A stretch of 64,000 bases of DNA, taken from positions 6,814 to 70,813 of the forward strand of contig DATNIB010000056.1 in NCBI GenBank assembly GCA_035604685.1, given 5' to 3'. Positions within the stretch are counted from its first letter, which is position 1; each line of letters starts with the position of its first letter. The position numbers were made by a program, and so were the translations under genes. The notes under the pieces were generated by a model that did no database searches, was not told where the DNA came from, and was given only the letters and a program-made list of their open reading frames with translations. The DNA is from DATNIB01 sp035604685. Its GTDB lineage: Bacteria > Actinomycetota > Acidimicrobiia > Acidimicrobiales > RAAP-2. Shown piece by piece: positions 16,959-25,527 of this stretch.

Positions 16959-17648
16959 TCAGGCCGACCGGCGCAGGCGGTAGCCCACGCCGCGCACTGT
17001 CTGGATGAGCCGTGGGCCATTGGCCTCGGTCTTGCGCCGGAGCGTGCTCACGAACGTCTCGACGACGTTCTCGTCGCGCTCGAAGTCCGACTCCCAGACC
17101 CGGTCCAGGATCTGGGTCTTCGACACCACCCGCTCGGAGTTGAGCAGCAGGTAGTGCAGCAGGCGGAACTCGGTCGGGGTGAGGTCGAGGGGCGTGCCGG
17201 CACGGCTCGCCTCATGGCGCTCCGCATCGAGCACGAGGTCCTCGAATTGGAGCGCGGAGCCCGTGGCGTCGAGGTCTACCGTCCGGCGGAGGAGGGCCCG
17301 AACGCGCAGGATCAGCTCTTCCACGCTGAACGGCTTCGTCAGGTAGTCGTCCGCGCCGAGGGCGAAGCCCTGCCGCTTGTCGTCGATGTCCTGTCGCGCG
17401 GTCAGCAAGATGACCGGGATCCTCGGTTCGTCAGAGGCGATGCGCGCCATGAGCTCGAAGCCGTTCAGGTCCGGCATCATGATGTCGAGGATCAAGAGGT
17501 CCGGCCGGCGCTCGTCGATGGCGGCCAAGGCGGTGCGTCCGGAGTCGGCCGTGCTGACCGCCAGACCCTCGTACCGGAGGGCCATCGAGACCAAGTCGAT
17601 GATGCCCTGCTCGTCGTCGACGACGAGCACCCTGGCGTTGCCCAGCAT
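16959..17648 (-). CDS. OmpR/PhoB-family response regulator
   Basis: DNA-binding partner of the adjacent kinase, 229 residues. Receiver domain with acidic pocket Asp11-Asp12-Glu13, phospho-acceptor Asp55 (LILDIMMPD), Thr83 and Lys105 (LTKPFS), then a winged-helix output domain (LTPTEFRLLHYLLLN, ENVVETFVSTLRRK, TVRGVGYRLR). The start at 17648 (MLGNARVLVVDDE) was chosen over the longer frame to 17714 because GGAGG lies about 9 nt upstream. The divergent region to 17831 should hold its promoter; no clear direct repeats were identified there. Confidence 0.95.
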   Translation of the reverse strand: MLGNARVLVVDDEQGIIDLVSMALRYEGLAVSTADSGRTALAAIDERRPDLLILDIMMPDLNGFELMARIASDEPRIPVILLTARQDIDDKRQGFALGADDYLTKPFSVEELILRVRALLRRTVDLDATGSALQFEDLVLDAERHEASRAGTPLDLTPTEFRLLHYLLLNSERVVSKTQILDRVWESDFERDENVVETFVSTLRRKTEANGPRLIQTVRGVGYRLRRSA

Positions 17649-17830
17649 CGGCCGTTTCCTCCGCGGGCCATCTTGGAGAACCGACCTGTGGGTTCCCTGT
17701 AGGCCCGCGGGCACGATCCATCTTGGCCCACCCGGGGGCGGCCGAGCTCCACCCGGTCGACTCGGGTGCGGCCGGCCCCCAGTCCCAGGCGGGAGGCCGG
17801 GACGGCGGCGGGCGTGGCAGGGTATGGCCC

Positions 17831-18037
17831 ATGTGCCGAAGCATCATCACCTTGCGCGGTCCGCACGCCCCGGCCGATCCCGACGTCGAGGCGGCGGCGC
17901 GCCAGTTCGTCCGCAAGGTCTCGGGGAGTCGAACCCCGTCGCAGGCCAACGAGGCGGCGTTCTCGTCGGCGGTCGCCGAGATCGCCGACGCCACGCAACG
18001 GCTGCTCGACGCCTGGGTCAGCCCGGCGACGCGCTGA
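17831..18037 (+). CDS. DUF2277 family protein
   Basis: Small conserved protein of 68 residues beginning MCRSIITLRGP and containing FVRKVSGSRTPSQANEAAF, the hallmark of DUF2277, found widely in actinobacteria and proteobacteria. Function unknown. The ATG at 17831 is the start that matches the family N-terminus; the frame is open upstream. Its 3' end overlaps the convergent pabBC gene by 20 bp. Confidence 0.9.
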   Translation: MCRSIITLRGPHAPADPDVEAAARQFVRKVSGSRTPSQANEAAFSSAVAEIADATQRLLDAWVSPATR

Positions 18038-19844
18038 GCGACACGGCGGGTCTCGCCGCCGTCGCGGCGGGCGAATCCAGCAGTCGGGCCGCTCGCCAAC
18101 CGCGCAGCGAGCTCACGACGGCCAGCGCCTCGGCCCGCCCGAGATCGTCCACCGTGAGGACGTGCTCGGTCAGGCGCCCGGTCGACAGCAGCCGGGCCCG
18201 TTCGACACCGGGCAGGCACCCCGAGCTGACCGGCGGGGTGCACCAGCGCCCCTCGTGGAAGACCGCCAGGTTGGCGATAGTCGTCTCGGTCGCCTCGCCG
18301 CGCTGGTTGACGAGCACGACGTCGTCGACCTCCGGATGGCGCGCGGCGCGCACCTCGTAGGCCGACCGCCGCGTCGTCTTGTGGTAGAGCCAGACCGAGG
18401 ACGCCTCCACCGGTTCTGGGTCGACGGCGAGCCGGACGGGTGCGTCGCCCGGCTCGGGCAGCGGTGCTCGCTCGACCGTCGGACTCCCGTCGCGCCCGAG
18501 CAGCAGGCGTAGACGGCACGGCCCGTCGCCCGTCGATCGAGCGATGGCCTGGCGCACCGTCGCCAGGTCGCAGGGGAAGCCGAAGTAGGCGGCGGAGCCG
18601 GCCAGGCGGTCGAGGTGCCGGGCCAGGTTTCGCACGCCCGTCTCGGGCCAGTAACCCATCGTCTCGATCAGGGCACACTCCTCGCCCGGGCCCGACAGGA
18701 TCGCCGCCTTGGCCCACAGCTCGTCGTACTCGGCGTCGGGGTCCGAGTCCCAGGTGATCCCGCCGCCGGAGCCGTAGACGACGCGTCCGGCCGCGCGGTC
18801 GATGACCGCAGTGCGGATGGCGACGTTGAACCGGGCTCGAAACGGCGCCCCGGGTGGCGGAAGGAGGCCGATGGCGCCGCAGTAGACGCCGCGCGGCGAG
18901 TCCTCCAAGGAGGCGATCAGCTCCATCGTCCGCCGCTTCGGCGCGCCCGTCACCGAGCCGCTCGGGAACAGCGCGCCGAACACGTCCACGAGGCCGGTGC
19001 CGGGCCGGGGGCGACCCGAGATGGTGGACGTCAGCTGCCAGAGGGTCTCGTAGCGTTCGAGGGAGAAGAGGTCGTCGACCCGCACCGATCCCCACTCTGC
19101 GATGCGCCCGATGTCATTGCGGAGCAGATCGACGATCATCACGTTCTCGGCGCGGTCCTTCTCGGACGCCGCCAGCTTTTGGGCCAGTGCCTCGTCCTCC
19201 TCGACGGAGCGCCCACGCGGCGCGGTGCCCTTCATCGGTCGAGTGCGCAGCTCCTCGCCCCGCCACTCGAAGAACAGCTCGGGTGAGGCGCTCGCCAGGG
19301 CGAACCGCCCGGTGTCGAGGTAGGCGCAGTGGGCGCTGCCCTGGGCGAGCGCCAGGTCGCGATAGAGGGCGAACGGGTCACCGTCGATGGTGGTGGCCAG
19401 CCGGGTGGTCAGGTTGACCTGGTAGGTGTCGCCGGCCGCGATGTGGCTCCGCACTCGCCCCACCTTGGTCCGGTAGGAGCCGGCATCGCAGTCGGTGCAC
19501 CAGGGGCCGAGTGCGTAGCCCGATCCGCTGCGTGGCGCCCGCGCCAGCGGGGACACCTCGACCGCGCCGTCGAACACAGCGAACCAGGCGAGGGGGAGCG
19601 CGTCGCGGCCCGCGTGGCGGCCGGAGCCGAGTGCCCGGTCGAAGGCCGACGCAGCCTCGTAGGCGACGTAGCCGGCCACCCAGCTCCCGGCGCGGGCGGC
19701 GGCCTCGGCGTCCTCGAGCACCGAGCGCACGTCATCGACCTCCGGGGCGACGAGGACGGCGCGCGGGTCGGTCAGGGCCAGGCCGGCGCCTCCGGGGCGC
19801 GTGTCGTCGAAACGGACCACCACACCGGGGATCACGCCGCTCAC
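18018..19844 (-). CDS. Fused aminodeoxychorismate synthase component I and 4-amino-4-deoxychorismate lyase (PabB-PabC)
   Basis: Two consecutive steps of p-aminobenzoate (folate) synthesis in one 608-residue chain: amination of chorismate to aminodeoxychorismate, then PLP-dependent release of pyruvate. The N-terminal chorismate-binding domain has PMKGTAPRG (203-211); the Lys205 of the PxKGT motif separates PabB from anthranilate synthase (PIAGT). It also has LFPSGSVTGAPK and YCGAIG. The C-terminal part is the aminotransferase-IV fold, with the PLP lysine at about 489 (HKTT) and QRGEATETTIANL. The GTG at 19844 with GGTGAG upstream is preferred; the frame is open to 19985 but would run into the divergent gene. 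The glutaminase PabA is not in the window. Confidence 0.93.
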   Translation of the reverse strand: MSGVIPGVVVRFDDTRPGGAGLALTDPRAVLVAPEVDDVRSVLEDAEAAARAGSWVAGYVAYEAASAFDRALGSGRHAGRDALPLAWFAVFDGAVEVSPLARAPRSGSGYALGPWCTDCDAGSYRTKVGRVRSHIAAGDTYQVNLTTRLATTIDGDPFALYRDLALAQGSAHCAYLDTGRFALASASPELFFEWRGEELRTRPMKGTAPRGRSVEEDEALAQKLAASEKDRAENVMIVDLLRNDIGRIAEWGSVRVDDLFSLERYETLWQLTSTISGRPRPGTGLVDVFGALFPSGSVTGAPKRRTMELIASLEDSPRGVYCGAIGLLPPPGAPFRARFNVAIRTAVIDRAAGRVVYGSGGGITWDSDPDAEYDELWAKAAILSGPGEECALIETMGYWPETGVRNLARHLDRLAGSAAYFGFPCDLATVRQAIARSTGDGPCRLRLLLGRDGSPTVERAPLPEPGDAPVRLAVDPEPVEASSVWLYHKTTRRSAYEVRAARHPEVDDVVLVNQRGEATETTIANLAVFHEGRWCTPPVSSGCLPGVERARLLSTGRLTEHVLTVDDLGRAEALAVVSSLRGWRAARLLDSPAATAARPAVSLSASPG

Positions 19845-19907
19845 GGGGTGATTCTCACCGACGGATCGTGCTGGTGTCGCCCCAGGGGCCTCGGTAGGTT
19901 GGCCGTC

Positions 19908-20663
19908 GTGGCCCTTGTGCTCGTGACCGGTGGCACCGGGATGCTCGGCTCCCTCGTCGTCAGGCGGCTCGTCGAGGAGGGTCACGAGGTGCGGGTGCTC
20001 TCGCGCACCGACGGCCCGACGCAGGAGGGCGCGACCCGCTGGGTCGGGGACGTGCGGACCGGGGTCGGGCTACCGGCCGCGTTCGAGGGGGCCGAGGTCG
20101 TCGTGCACGCTGCCTCCAACCCGCGGCGCCGAGTGCGCGAGACCGAGGTCGTCGGCACGACCAACGTCTTGGCGGCGGCCCGAAGCAACTCGAGCCACGT
20201 CATCTACGTGTCGATCGTGGGCGTGGACCGGCACCGCTTCCCCTACTACCGCGCTAAGCGGTCCGCCGAGCGGCTGGTCGAGAGTTACGAGGACACGTGG
20301 GCCATCCAGCGGGCCACCCAGTTCCATCAACTGCTGGCGTTCTTCTTTTCCTACGGGGTCTTCTTCCGCACGCCGCACCTCGCCTTCCAGCCGATCCATC
20401 CCGGCGACGTCGCCGACCGGCTGGTGTCGCTCGTTGGCTCCCGGGCGACGGGCCACGCGGCCGAACTCGGTGGTCCCGAGGTGCTCGGCATCCGCGAGCT
20501 CGTCGAGGTGAAACGTCGCTGCACCGGGAAGCGCACGCGCCTCGTCCCGTTGCCGGCCGTCTCCTGGCTGGGTGACTTCGACCGCCGGGCCCACTGCACG
20601 CCCGAGCACGCCGAGGGGACGACGACCTGGGAGCAGTGGTGGCGGTCGGAGGCCAAGGCCTAG
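19908..20663 (+). CDS. NAD(P)-binding protein (NmrA-like, extended SDR)
   Basis: Extended-SDR protein of 251 residues with an N-terminal cofactor motif VTGGTGMLGSLVVRRL and a YYRAKRSAERLV segment in which Tyr and Lys keep the SDR YxxxK-like pattern. Members are NADPH sensors, NADH:ubiquinone subunit-like proteins or epimerase relatives. The substrate-binding C-terminal domain is short. The GTG at 19908 was chosen because it begins directly at the first strand (VALVLVTGG) and lies in the 63-bp divergent gap next to pabBC. Confidence 0.85.
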   Translation: MALVLVTGGTGMLGSLVVRRLVEEGHEVRVLSRTDGPTQEGATRWVGDVRTGVGLPAAFEGAEVVVHAASNPRRRVRETEVVGTTNVLAAARSNSSHVIYVSIVGVDRHRFPYYRAKRSAERLVESYEDTWAIQRATQFHQLLAFFFSYGVFFRTPHLAFQPIHPGDVADRLVSLVGSRATGHAAELGGPEVLGIRELVEVKRRCTGKRTRLVPLPAVSWLGDFDRRAHCTPEHAEGTTTWEQWWRSEAKA

Positions 20664-20741
20664 GGCCGCCCGCCCACCAGGGACCTCCGGCGCGCCGGGC
20701 CCCGGACAGGGACCGCGGTTGACGGGGGAGCCACGCCTACG

Positions 20742-22100
20742 ATGACGCCGATGGCGAGGCGGTCCAGCGCGACCTCGGCGTTCGGTGTCTCGCGGCGCGA
20801 GAACCACGACGCCAGCGAGTTCTATCGTCGATTCACGCCACCGGTGCTCTCGGCCGACGCCGTCGTGCGTCCCGCCTCCGCCCTCGACCGCCTGTTCTGC
20901 GGCGATGCGCGGGCGATGGCCGAGGTGGCGGACGCCTCGGTCGCCCTGGTGGTCACCTCGCCGCCGTACTTCGTGGGCAAGGAGTACGAGGCGGCGCTCG
21001 GCCAGGGCGGTGTGCCGACCAGCTACCTCGACTACCTGGGGATGCTGCGCGAGGTCTTCGCCGAGTGCGTCCGGACCCTCGAGCCGGGCGGGCGGATGGC
21101 GGTCAACGTGGCCAACCTCGGGCGCCGCCCCTACCGCTCGCTGTCGGCCGACGTGATCCGGATCCTCCAGGACGACCTCGGCCTGCTGCTGCGCGGCGAG
21201 CTCATCTGGTACAAGCAGCGCGGGTCGTCGGGGTCGTGCGCCTGGGGCAGCTTCCAGCGGCCGGCCAACCCGGTGCTGCGCGACCTCACCGAGCGGGTCG
21301 TCGTGGCCAGCAAGGGCCGGTTCGATCGGGCCATCCCGGCGCGCCGGCGAGCGGAGCTGGGGTTGCCATCGGAAGCCACCATGACCCGCGAGGACTTCAT
21401 GGAGGACACCCTCGACGTCTGGGAGATCCCGCCCGAGAGCGCGCAGCGGGTGGGGCACCCGGCGCCCTTCCCGGTCGAGCTGCCGGCGCGACTCATCGAC
21501 CTCTACACCTACCGCGGCGACCTCGTCCTCGACCCGCTCCTCGGGTCGGGCTCGACCGCCGTGGCGGCCGTGCGGACCGGGCGGCACTACGTCGGTTACG
21601 ACCTCGACCCGGCCTACGTCGCGTTGGCCGAGGAAAGGGTGGCGGCGGAGCACGAGCGGCTGGCCGCCCTCCCCCCGATCGATTTCGGCACGGGCCCGGT
21701 GGCGCGCCAGTCGGCCCTGGCGCTCATCTCGGCGGCCGGGTTCTGCGACCTGGTCGAGGCGCGGCGCCTCCCCGGCGCCGTCACGGTCGACTGCGTGGCG
21801 ACCGACGCGGCCGGCCGGCAGTGGCACTTCGAGGTGTGCGGCGCCCTCACCACCTACCGCGGCGGCTTGGCGCGCGCCGATGCACTGTGGAAGGCCCTCG
21901 GGAAGGCGGCCGTGATCCACGCGGCAGATCCGCGGGCGCGCCTCGTGCTGTTGGCCCCGGGCCTCCCCGCCGCCGGCGGCGCCGGTGCCGAGATGCTGTC
22001 CGTGGCCTGTGGCGCGGGCCGACCGGTGACTGCGGTCATCGATCTGCTCGGCAAAGACCCGGCGGCGCGCCTGCGGGCGCTGGCGGCCGAGGCGGACTGA
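20742..22100 (+). CDS. Orphan DNA methyltransferase with extra C-terminal nuclease-like domain
   Basis: S-adenosylmethionine-dependent DNA methylase of 452 residues. Motif IV TSPPYF is at 72-77 and motif I (DPLLGSGST, 264-272, followed by GYDLDP) comes after it, giving the beta-group order. The SPPY form favours N4-cytosine over N6-adenine (family knowledge). Residues about 320-452 form a separate domain with FCDLVEARRLPG, VTVDCVATDAAG, WHFEVCGALTTYRGG and ALWKALGKAAVI; the D...ExC/K-like pattern is reminiscent of a PD-(D/E)xK fold with the lysine replaced. No separate restriction endonuclease or specificity subunit is nearby. It ends 6 bp before the convergent aldehyde dehydrogenase stop. 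Confidence 0.9.
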   Translation: MTPMARRSSATSAFGVSRRENHDASEFYRRFTPPVLSADAVVRPASALDRLFCGDARAMAEVADASVALVVTSPPYFVGKEYEAALGQGGVPTSYLDYLGMLREVFAECVRTLEPGGRMAVNVANLGRRPYRSLSADVIRILQDDLGLLLRGELIWYKQRGSSGSCAWGSFQRPANPVLRDLTERVVVASKGRFDRAIPARRRAELGLPSEATMTREDFMEDTLDVWEIPPESAQRVGHPAPFPVELPARLIDLYTYRGDLVLDPLLGSGSTAVAAVRTGRHYVGYDLDPAYVALAEERVAAEHERLAALPPIDFGTGPVARQSALALISAAGFCDLVEARRLPGAVTVDCVATDAAGRQWHFEVCGALTTYRGGLARADALWKALGKAAVIHAADPRARLVLLAPGLPAAGGAGAEMLSVACGAGRPVTAVIDLLGKDPAARLRALAAEAD

Positions 22101-22106
22101 CCCGGT

Positions 22107-23537
22107 TCAGTCCTCGGGGATGACCAGCGTCTGCAGCTCGACGAATTCCTCGAGCCCGAACGTCCCGAGCTCGCGCCCGAGGCCCGACTGCTTGAAGCCG
22201 CCGAACGGCGCCCCGCGCCCGCCGCGCCCGCCGCCGTTGACCCGCACCATGCCGGTGCGCATTCGGCGCGCCACGCGCTCTGCCCGTGCGGTGTCCTTCG
22301 ACCACACCGCGCCCGAGAGGCCATAGATGGTGTCGTTGGCGATGCGCACCGCGTCCTCTTCGTCCTCGTAGGGGATGAGGGCCAGGACCGGCCCGAAGAT
22401 CTCCTCCTGGGCGATCGCCATGGAGTTGTCGACATCGGCGAACACGGTCGGTCGGACGTAGTAGCCCGACGGCAGGTCGTCGGGCGCCTCGGCCCCGCCC
22501 GTCACGAGGCGGGCCCCCTCGGCGACGCCGCGCTCGATGTAGGCGCGCACCCGGTCGCGCTGGGCCTCGGACACGAGCGGCCCCAGCGCCACGTCGGTCT
22601 GGGGGTCGCCCACGGTCATCGACTCGGCGATCTCCTTCACCCGGTCGACCACCTCGTCGTAGCGACTGCGCGGGACGAGCATGCGCGACAGGGCGATGCA
22701 GACCTGGCCGGAGTTGGTGTAGCAGGCGCGCACTCCCGAAATGAGCGCCTTGTCGAGGTCGGCGTCGTCCAAGAGGATGTTGGCCGACTTCCCGCCCATC
22801 TCGAGGGCCACCCGCTTCACGGACGCGGCGGCCAGTGCGGCGATCTGCTTGCCCGCCCGGGTCGACCCGGTGAACGACACCATGTCGACGTCGGGATGGG
22901 CGACGAGGGCCTCGCCGATCACCGGGCCCGTCCCGCTCACCAGGTTGAAGACGCCCGGCGGGAGCCCGACCTCCTCCGCGGCCTCGGCGATGGCCCAGGC
23001 GGTGAGCGGCGCCACCTCGCTCGGCTTCAGCACGACGGTGCAGCCGGCCAGCATGGCCGGAGCGATCTTGTTCACCACCTGGTTGAGCGGGAAGTTCCAG
23101 GGGGTGATGGCGGCCACCACGCCGACCGGCGCCCGCACGACCTTGGCCCCGCCCACCTCCTCCTCCCAGGTGAACTGGTCAGCCAGCTTGGTGTGGGCCC
23201 CGAGCTGGGCCAGCGGGCCGGCGACCTGCATCATCTGGGCGATCTTGATGGGCGTGCCGACCTCGGCCGAGATGGTGGAGGCCAGCTCGTCTGCCCGCGC
23301 GCTCAGCACGTCGGCCATGCGGCCGAGGAACTTGCCGCGCTCTTGAGGCGGGATGGCCGCCCAATCCACGAAGGCGGCCCGCGCCGCCGCGACCGCGCGG
23401 TCGGCGTCGCCGGCCGTGCCGGCCGGGACCTCGGCGATCACCGCTTCGGTGGCGGGGTTCACGACGGGGATGGTTTCGGTGGCCTCGGACGCCACCCACT
23501 GCCCGCCGATGAAGATCTTCGAATACCGGTCGTCCAC
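22107..23537 (-). CDS. Aldehyde dehydrogenase family protein
   Basis: NAD(P)-dependent aldehyde oxidation to a carboxylate, 476 residues. The oxyanion Asn148 is in TPWNFP, the general base Glu246 in LEMGGKS and the nucleophile Cys280 in NSGQVCIALSR. EEIFGPVL and the C-terminal SGLGRELGTFGLEEF segment complete the fold. The GTG start has GGGAGG six nt upstream. Closest in style to the broad-specificity actinobacterial group annotated as geranial or betaine aldehyde dehydrogenases; the substrate is not predictable. It probably stands alone transcriptionally. Confidence 0.95.
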   Translation of the reverse strand: MDDRYSKIFIGGQWVASEATETIPVVNPATEAVIAEVPAGTAGDADRAVAAARAAFVDWAAIPPQERGKFLGRMADVLSARADELASTISAEVGTPIKIAQMMQVAGPLAQLGAHTKLADQFTWEEEVGGAKVVRAPVGVVAAITPWNFPLNQVVNKIAPAMLAGCTVVLKPSEVAPLTAWAIAEAAEEVGLPPGVFNLVSGTGPVIGEALVAHPDVDMVSFTGSTRAGKQIAALAAASVKRVALEMGGKSANILLDDADLDKALISGVRACYTNSGQVCIALSRMLVPRSRYDEVVDRVKEIAESMTVGDPQTDVALGPLVSEAQRDRVRAYIERGVAEGARLVTGGAEAPDDLPSGYYVRPTVFADVDNSMAIAQEEIFGPVLALIPYEDEEDAVRIANDTIYGLSGAVWSKDTARAERVARRMRTGMVRVNGGGRGGRGAPFGGFKQSGLGRELGTFGLEEFVELQTLVIPED

Positions 23538-23651
23538 GAGAGCCCTCCCGAGTCCTTTGCTTCGATCGATGTTAGAGCCGAAACTTCCTCGGGTCCGGGC
23601 CGGGGCCCGCGCCCAATTGCCCGGACCGGGCCGTTGGGGCAGCCTGGCGCC

Positions 23652-24134
23652 GTGGGGGACGGGGCCGACGCGGGGCTGGCCGCGGTCCTTCGGCCCGGCC
23701 GCGTGGAGGAGTCCGACCAGATCGCCGCGGTCTTCGTGGCGTCACGTCGGGCCTCGGTGCCCGCCATCCCCCCGTTGGTGCACACCGAGGCCGAGGTCCG
23801 CGAGTGGCTGCCGGGGGAGATCCAACGCGCACGGGACACCTGGGTGGCCGAGGCGGGTGACCGTCTCGTCGCCATGATGATCGTGGGGGACGGCTGGATC
23901 GACCACCTCTACGTGTCTCCCGGCTGGACCGGGCGCGGCATCGGCTCCCGGCTCGTCGCCCGGGCGAAGGAGGACCAGGCGGCTTTGCAGCTGTGGGCCT
24001 TCCAGGCCAATCACGGCGCGCGCCGCTTCTATGAGCGCCACGGCTTCGTCGAGGTCGAGCAGACAGATGGGAGCGGCAACGAGGAGCGGGCCCCCGACGT
24101 CCGCTACGAGTGGCGCGCCCCGGCCGGCCAATAG
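23652..24134 (+). CDS. GNAT family N-acetyltransferase
   Basis: Acetyl-CoA-dependent acyltransferase of 160 residues. The acetyl-CoA-binding motif is GWTGRGIGSRLVARAK (Q/RxxGxG/A type), preceded by the strand WIDHLYVSP and followed by NHGARRFYERHGFVEVEQ. The acceptor is unknown. The GTG at 23652 was taken because translation then opens close to the first domain strand (VLRPGRVEESDQIA), divergent from the aldehyde dehydrogenase. Convergent with the acyl-CoA dehydrogenase, with 21 bp between stops. Confidence 0.88.
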   Translation: MGDGADAGLAAVLRPGRVEESDQIAAVFVASRRASVPAIPPLVHTEAEVREWLPGEIQRARDTWVAEAGDRLVAMMIVGDGWIDHLYVSPGWTGRGIGSRLVARAKEDQAALQLWAFQANHGARRFYERHGFVEVEQTDGSGNEERAPDVRYEWRAPAGQ

Positions 24135-24155
24135 GCCCCCGTGCCCGCCGCCCCC

Positions 24156-25430
24156 CTACCGGTTGGCGAAGCGCGCCACGTTGTCGGCATAGGCGGCCAG
24201 TTCGGGCTCGCGGGCCAAGACGTCGGCGAACTTCTTGCGGGCCGCCTCGCGCTTGGCCGGGATGAACTCGGTCGGCCAGAGCCCGTCGTGCGGCTTGTAG
24301 CCCTTCAGCACGTTGCGCGCCACGGTCACCTTGTGCAGCTCGTCGACGCCGTCGGCCACGCTCATAGACGGCGCCCCCGCCCACATGGCCTGGAGCGGCG
24401 TGAGGTTGGTGGTGCCGAGCGAACCCAGGATGTGCATGGCTCGGTAGCTGACCTCGCGCAGCACCTTGGCGCAGGTGAACTTGCACGCCGCGATCTGGGT
24501 GCGGGCGGCCTGGGTGGAGGAGTTGTCGATCGTCCAGGCCGTCCAGAGCACGAGCAGACGGAGCTGCTGGATGTCGACGTAGGAGTCGGCGATGGCCTGC
24601 TGGACCATCTGGTGGTCGGCGATGAGCTTGCCGTGGGACTCTCGGCTCAGCGCCCGCTCGCACATCATGTCGAAGGCCCGGTGGCACTGGGCGATGGTCC
24701 GCATGGCGTGGTGGATACGCCCACCGCCGAGACGGCGCTGGGCCAGCACCTTGGCCCCGTCCTCTGGGCCGAGCAGGTGGTCGAGCGGGACCCGCACGTC
24801 GGTGTAGCGGATGTGGTTGTGCATCGCCGGCACGTCCATGATCTCGACGCCTGGCGTCTTGCGCGGCACGATGAAGATGCCGTTGGTGCACATGACGAAG
24901 AGGATGTCGGCGGCGCGCCCGGCGCTCGTGAACCACTTCTCGCCGTTGATCACCCACTCCTCGCCGTCGCGCACCGCGTGGGTCTTGAACAGGTCCGGGT
25001 CCGATCCGCCCTGGGGTTCGGTCATCGAGTAGGCGGACCAGATCTCCTGGTTCATGAGCGGGTAGAGCCAGCGCTCCTTCTGCTCGTCGGTGCCGTAGGC
25101 GGCCAGGAGCTCCATGTTCCCCGTGTCGGGCGCGGCGGTCCCGAAGATGGCCGGGGCGGATCCGTAGCGGCCGAGGATTTCGTTGATGAGGGCCAGCTTC
25201 AGCTGCCCGAGGCCGGGGCCGCCCAGGTCCTCGTCCAAGAAGAGGGCCCACAGGCCGCGGTCCTTCACCTGCTGCTTCATCGGGTCGACCAGGGCCTTCA
25301 CCTTGGGGTCCCGAGAGCGCACGGCGCCGGGGAAGACGAGGTCCAAGGGCTCGATCTCTTCGATGCAGAACTGGCGAACCCAGTCCAGCTGCTCTTGGAA
25401 TTCCGGCTCCGTCGAGAAATCCCAGGCCAT
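24156..25430 (-). CDS. Acyl-CoA dehydrogenase
   Basis: FAD flavoprotein catalysing alpha,beta-dehydrogenation of an acyl-CoA, 424 residues. Family blocks are visible: GLWALFLDEDLGGPGLGQLK, YSMTEPQGGSDP, WVINGEKWFTSAG, the arginine-rich segment GGGRIHHAMRTIAQC and the C-terminal LGSLGTTNLTPLQAMWAG. The ATG at 25430 has AGGAGG six nt upstream, better placed than the GTG at 25436. Probably controlled by the divergent TetR gene through the palindrome at 25471-25488. It resembles the long-chain or bile-acid-type actinobacterial FadE proteins; the substrate is not assignable. Confidence 0.94.
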   Translation of the reverse strand: MAWDFSTEPEFQEQLDWVRQFCIEEIEPLDLVFPGAVRSRDPKVKALVDPMKQQVKDRGLWALFLDEDLGGPGLGQLKLALINEILGRYGSAPAIFGTAAPDTGNMELLAAYGTDEQKERWLYPLMNQEIWSAYSMTEPQGGSDPDLFKTHAVRDGEEWVINGEKWFTSAGRAADILFVMCTNGIFIVPRKTPGVEIMDVPAMHNHIRYTDVRVPLDHLLGPEDGAKVLAQRRLGGGRIHHAMRTIAQCHRAFDMMCERALSRESHGKLIADHQMVQQAIADSYVDIQQLRLLVLWTAWTIDNSSTQAARTQIAACKFTCAKVLREVSYRAMHILGSLGTTNLTPLQAMWAGAPSMSVADGVDELHKVTVARNVLKGYKPHDGLWPTEFIPAKREAARKKFADVLAREPELAAYADNVARFANR

Positions 25431-25470
25431 GGACACCCTCCTTCGGCTCGCCGGGCGGACGCGCCCGGCG

Positions 25471-25488
25471 GTCAGGCAATCGCCTGAC
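25471..25488. promoter_or_regulatory. Palindromic operator candidate between TetR and acyl-CoA dehydrogenase genes
   Basis: GTCAGGC at 25471-25477 and GCCTGAC at 25482-25488 form a perfect 7-bp inverted repeat with a 4-bp centre. It sits 40 bp from both divergent starts (25430 and 25528) and is followed by TATACG. Position and size fit a TetR-family operator that would control both genes. Confidence 0.7.
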
Positions 25489-25527
25489 TATACGAGACAA
25501 CTGCATTACTGGCTAGCCTGGGGTTTC

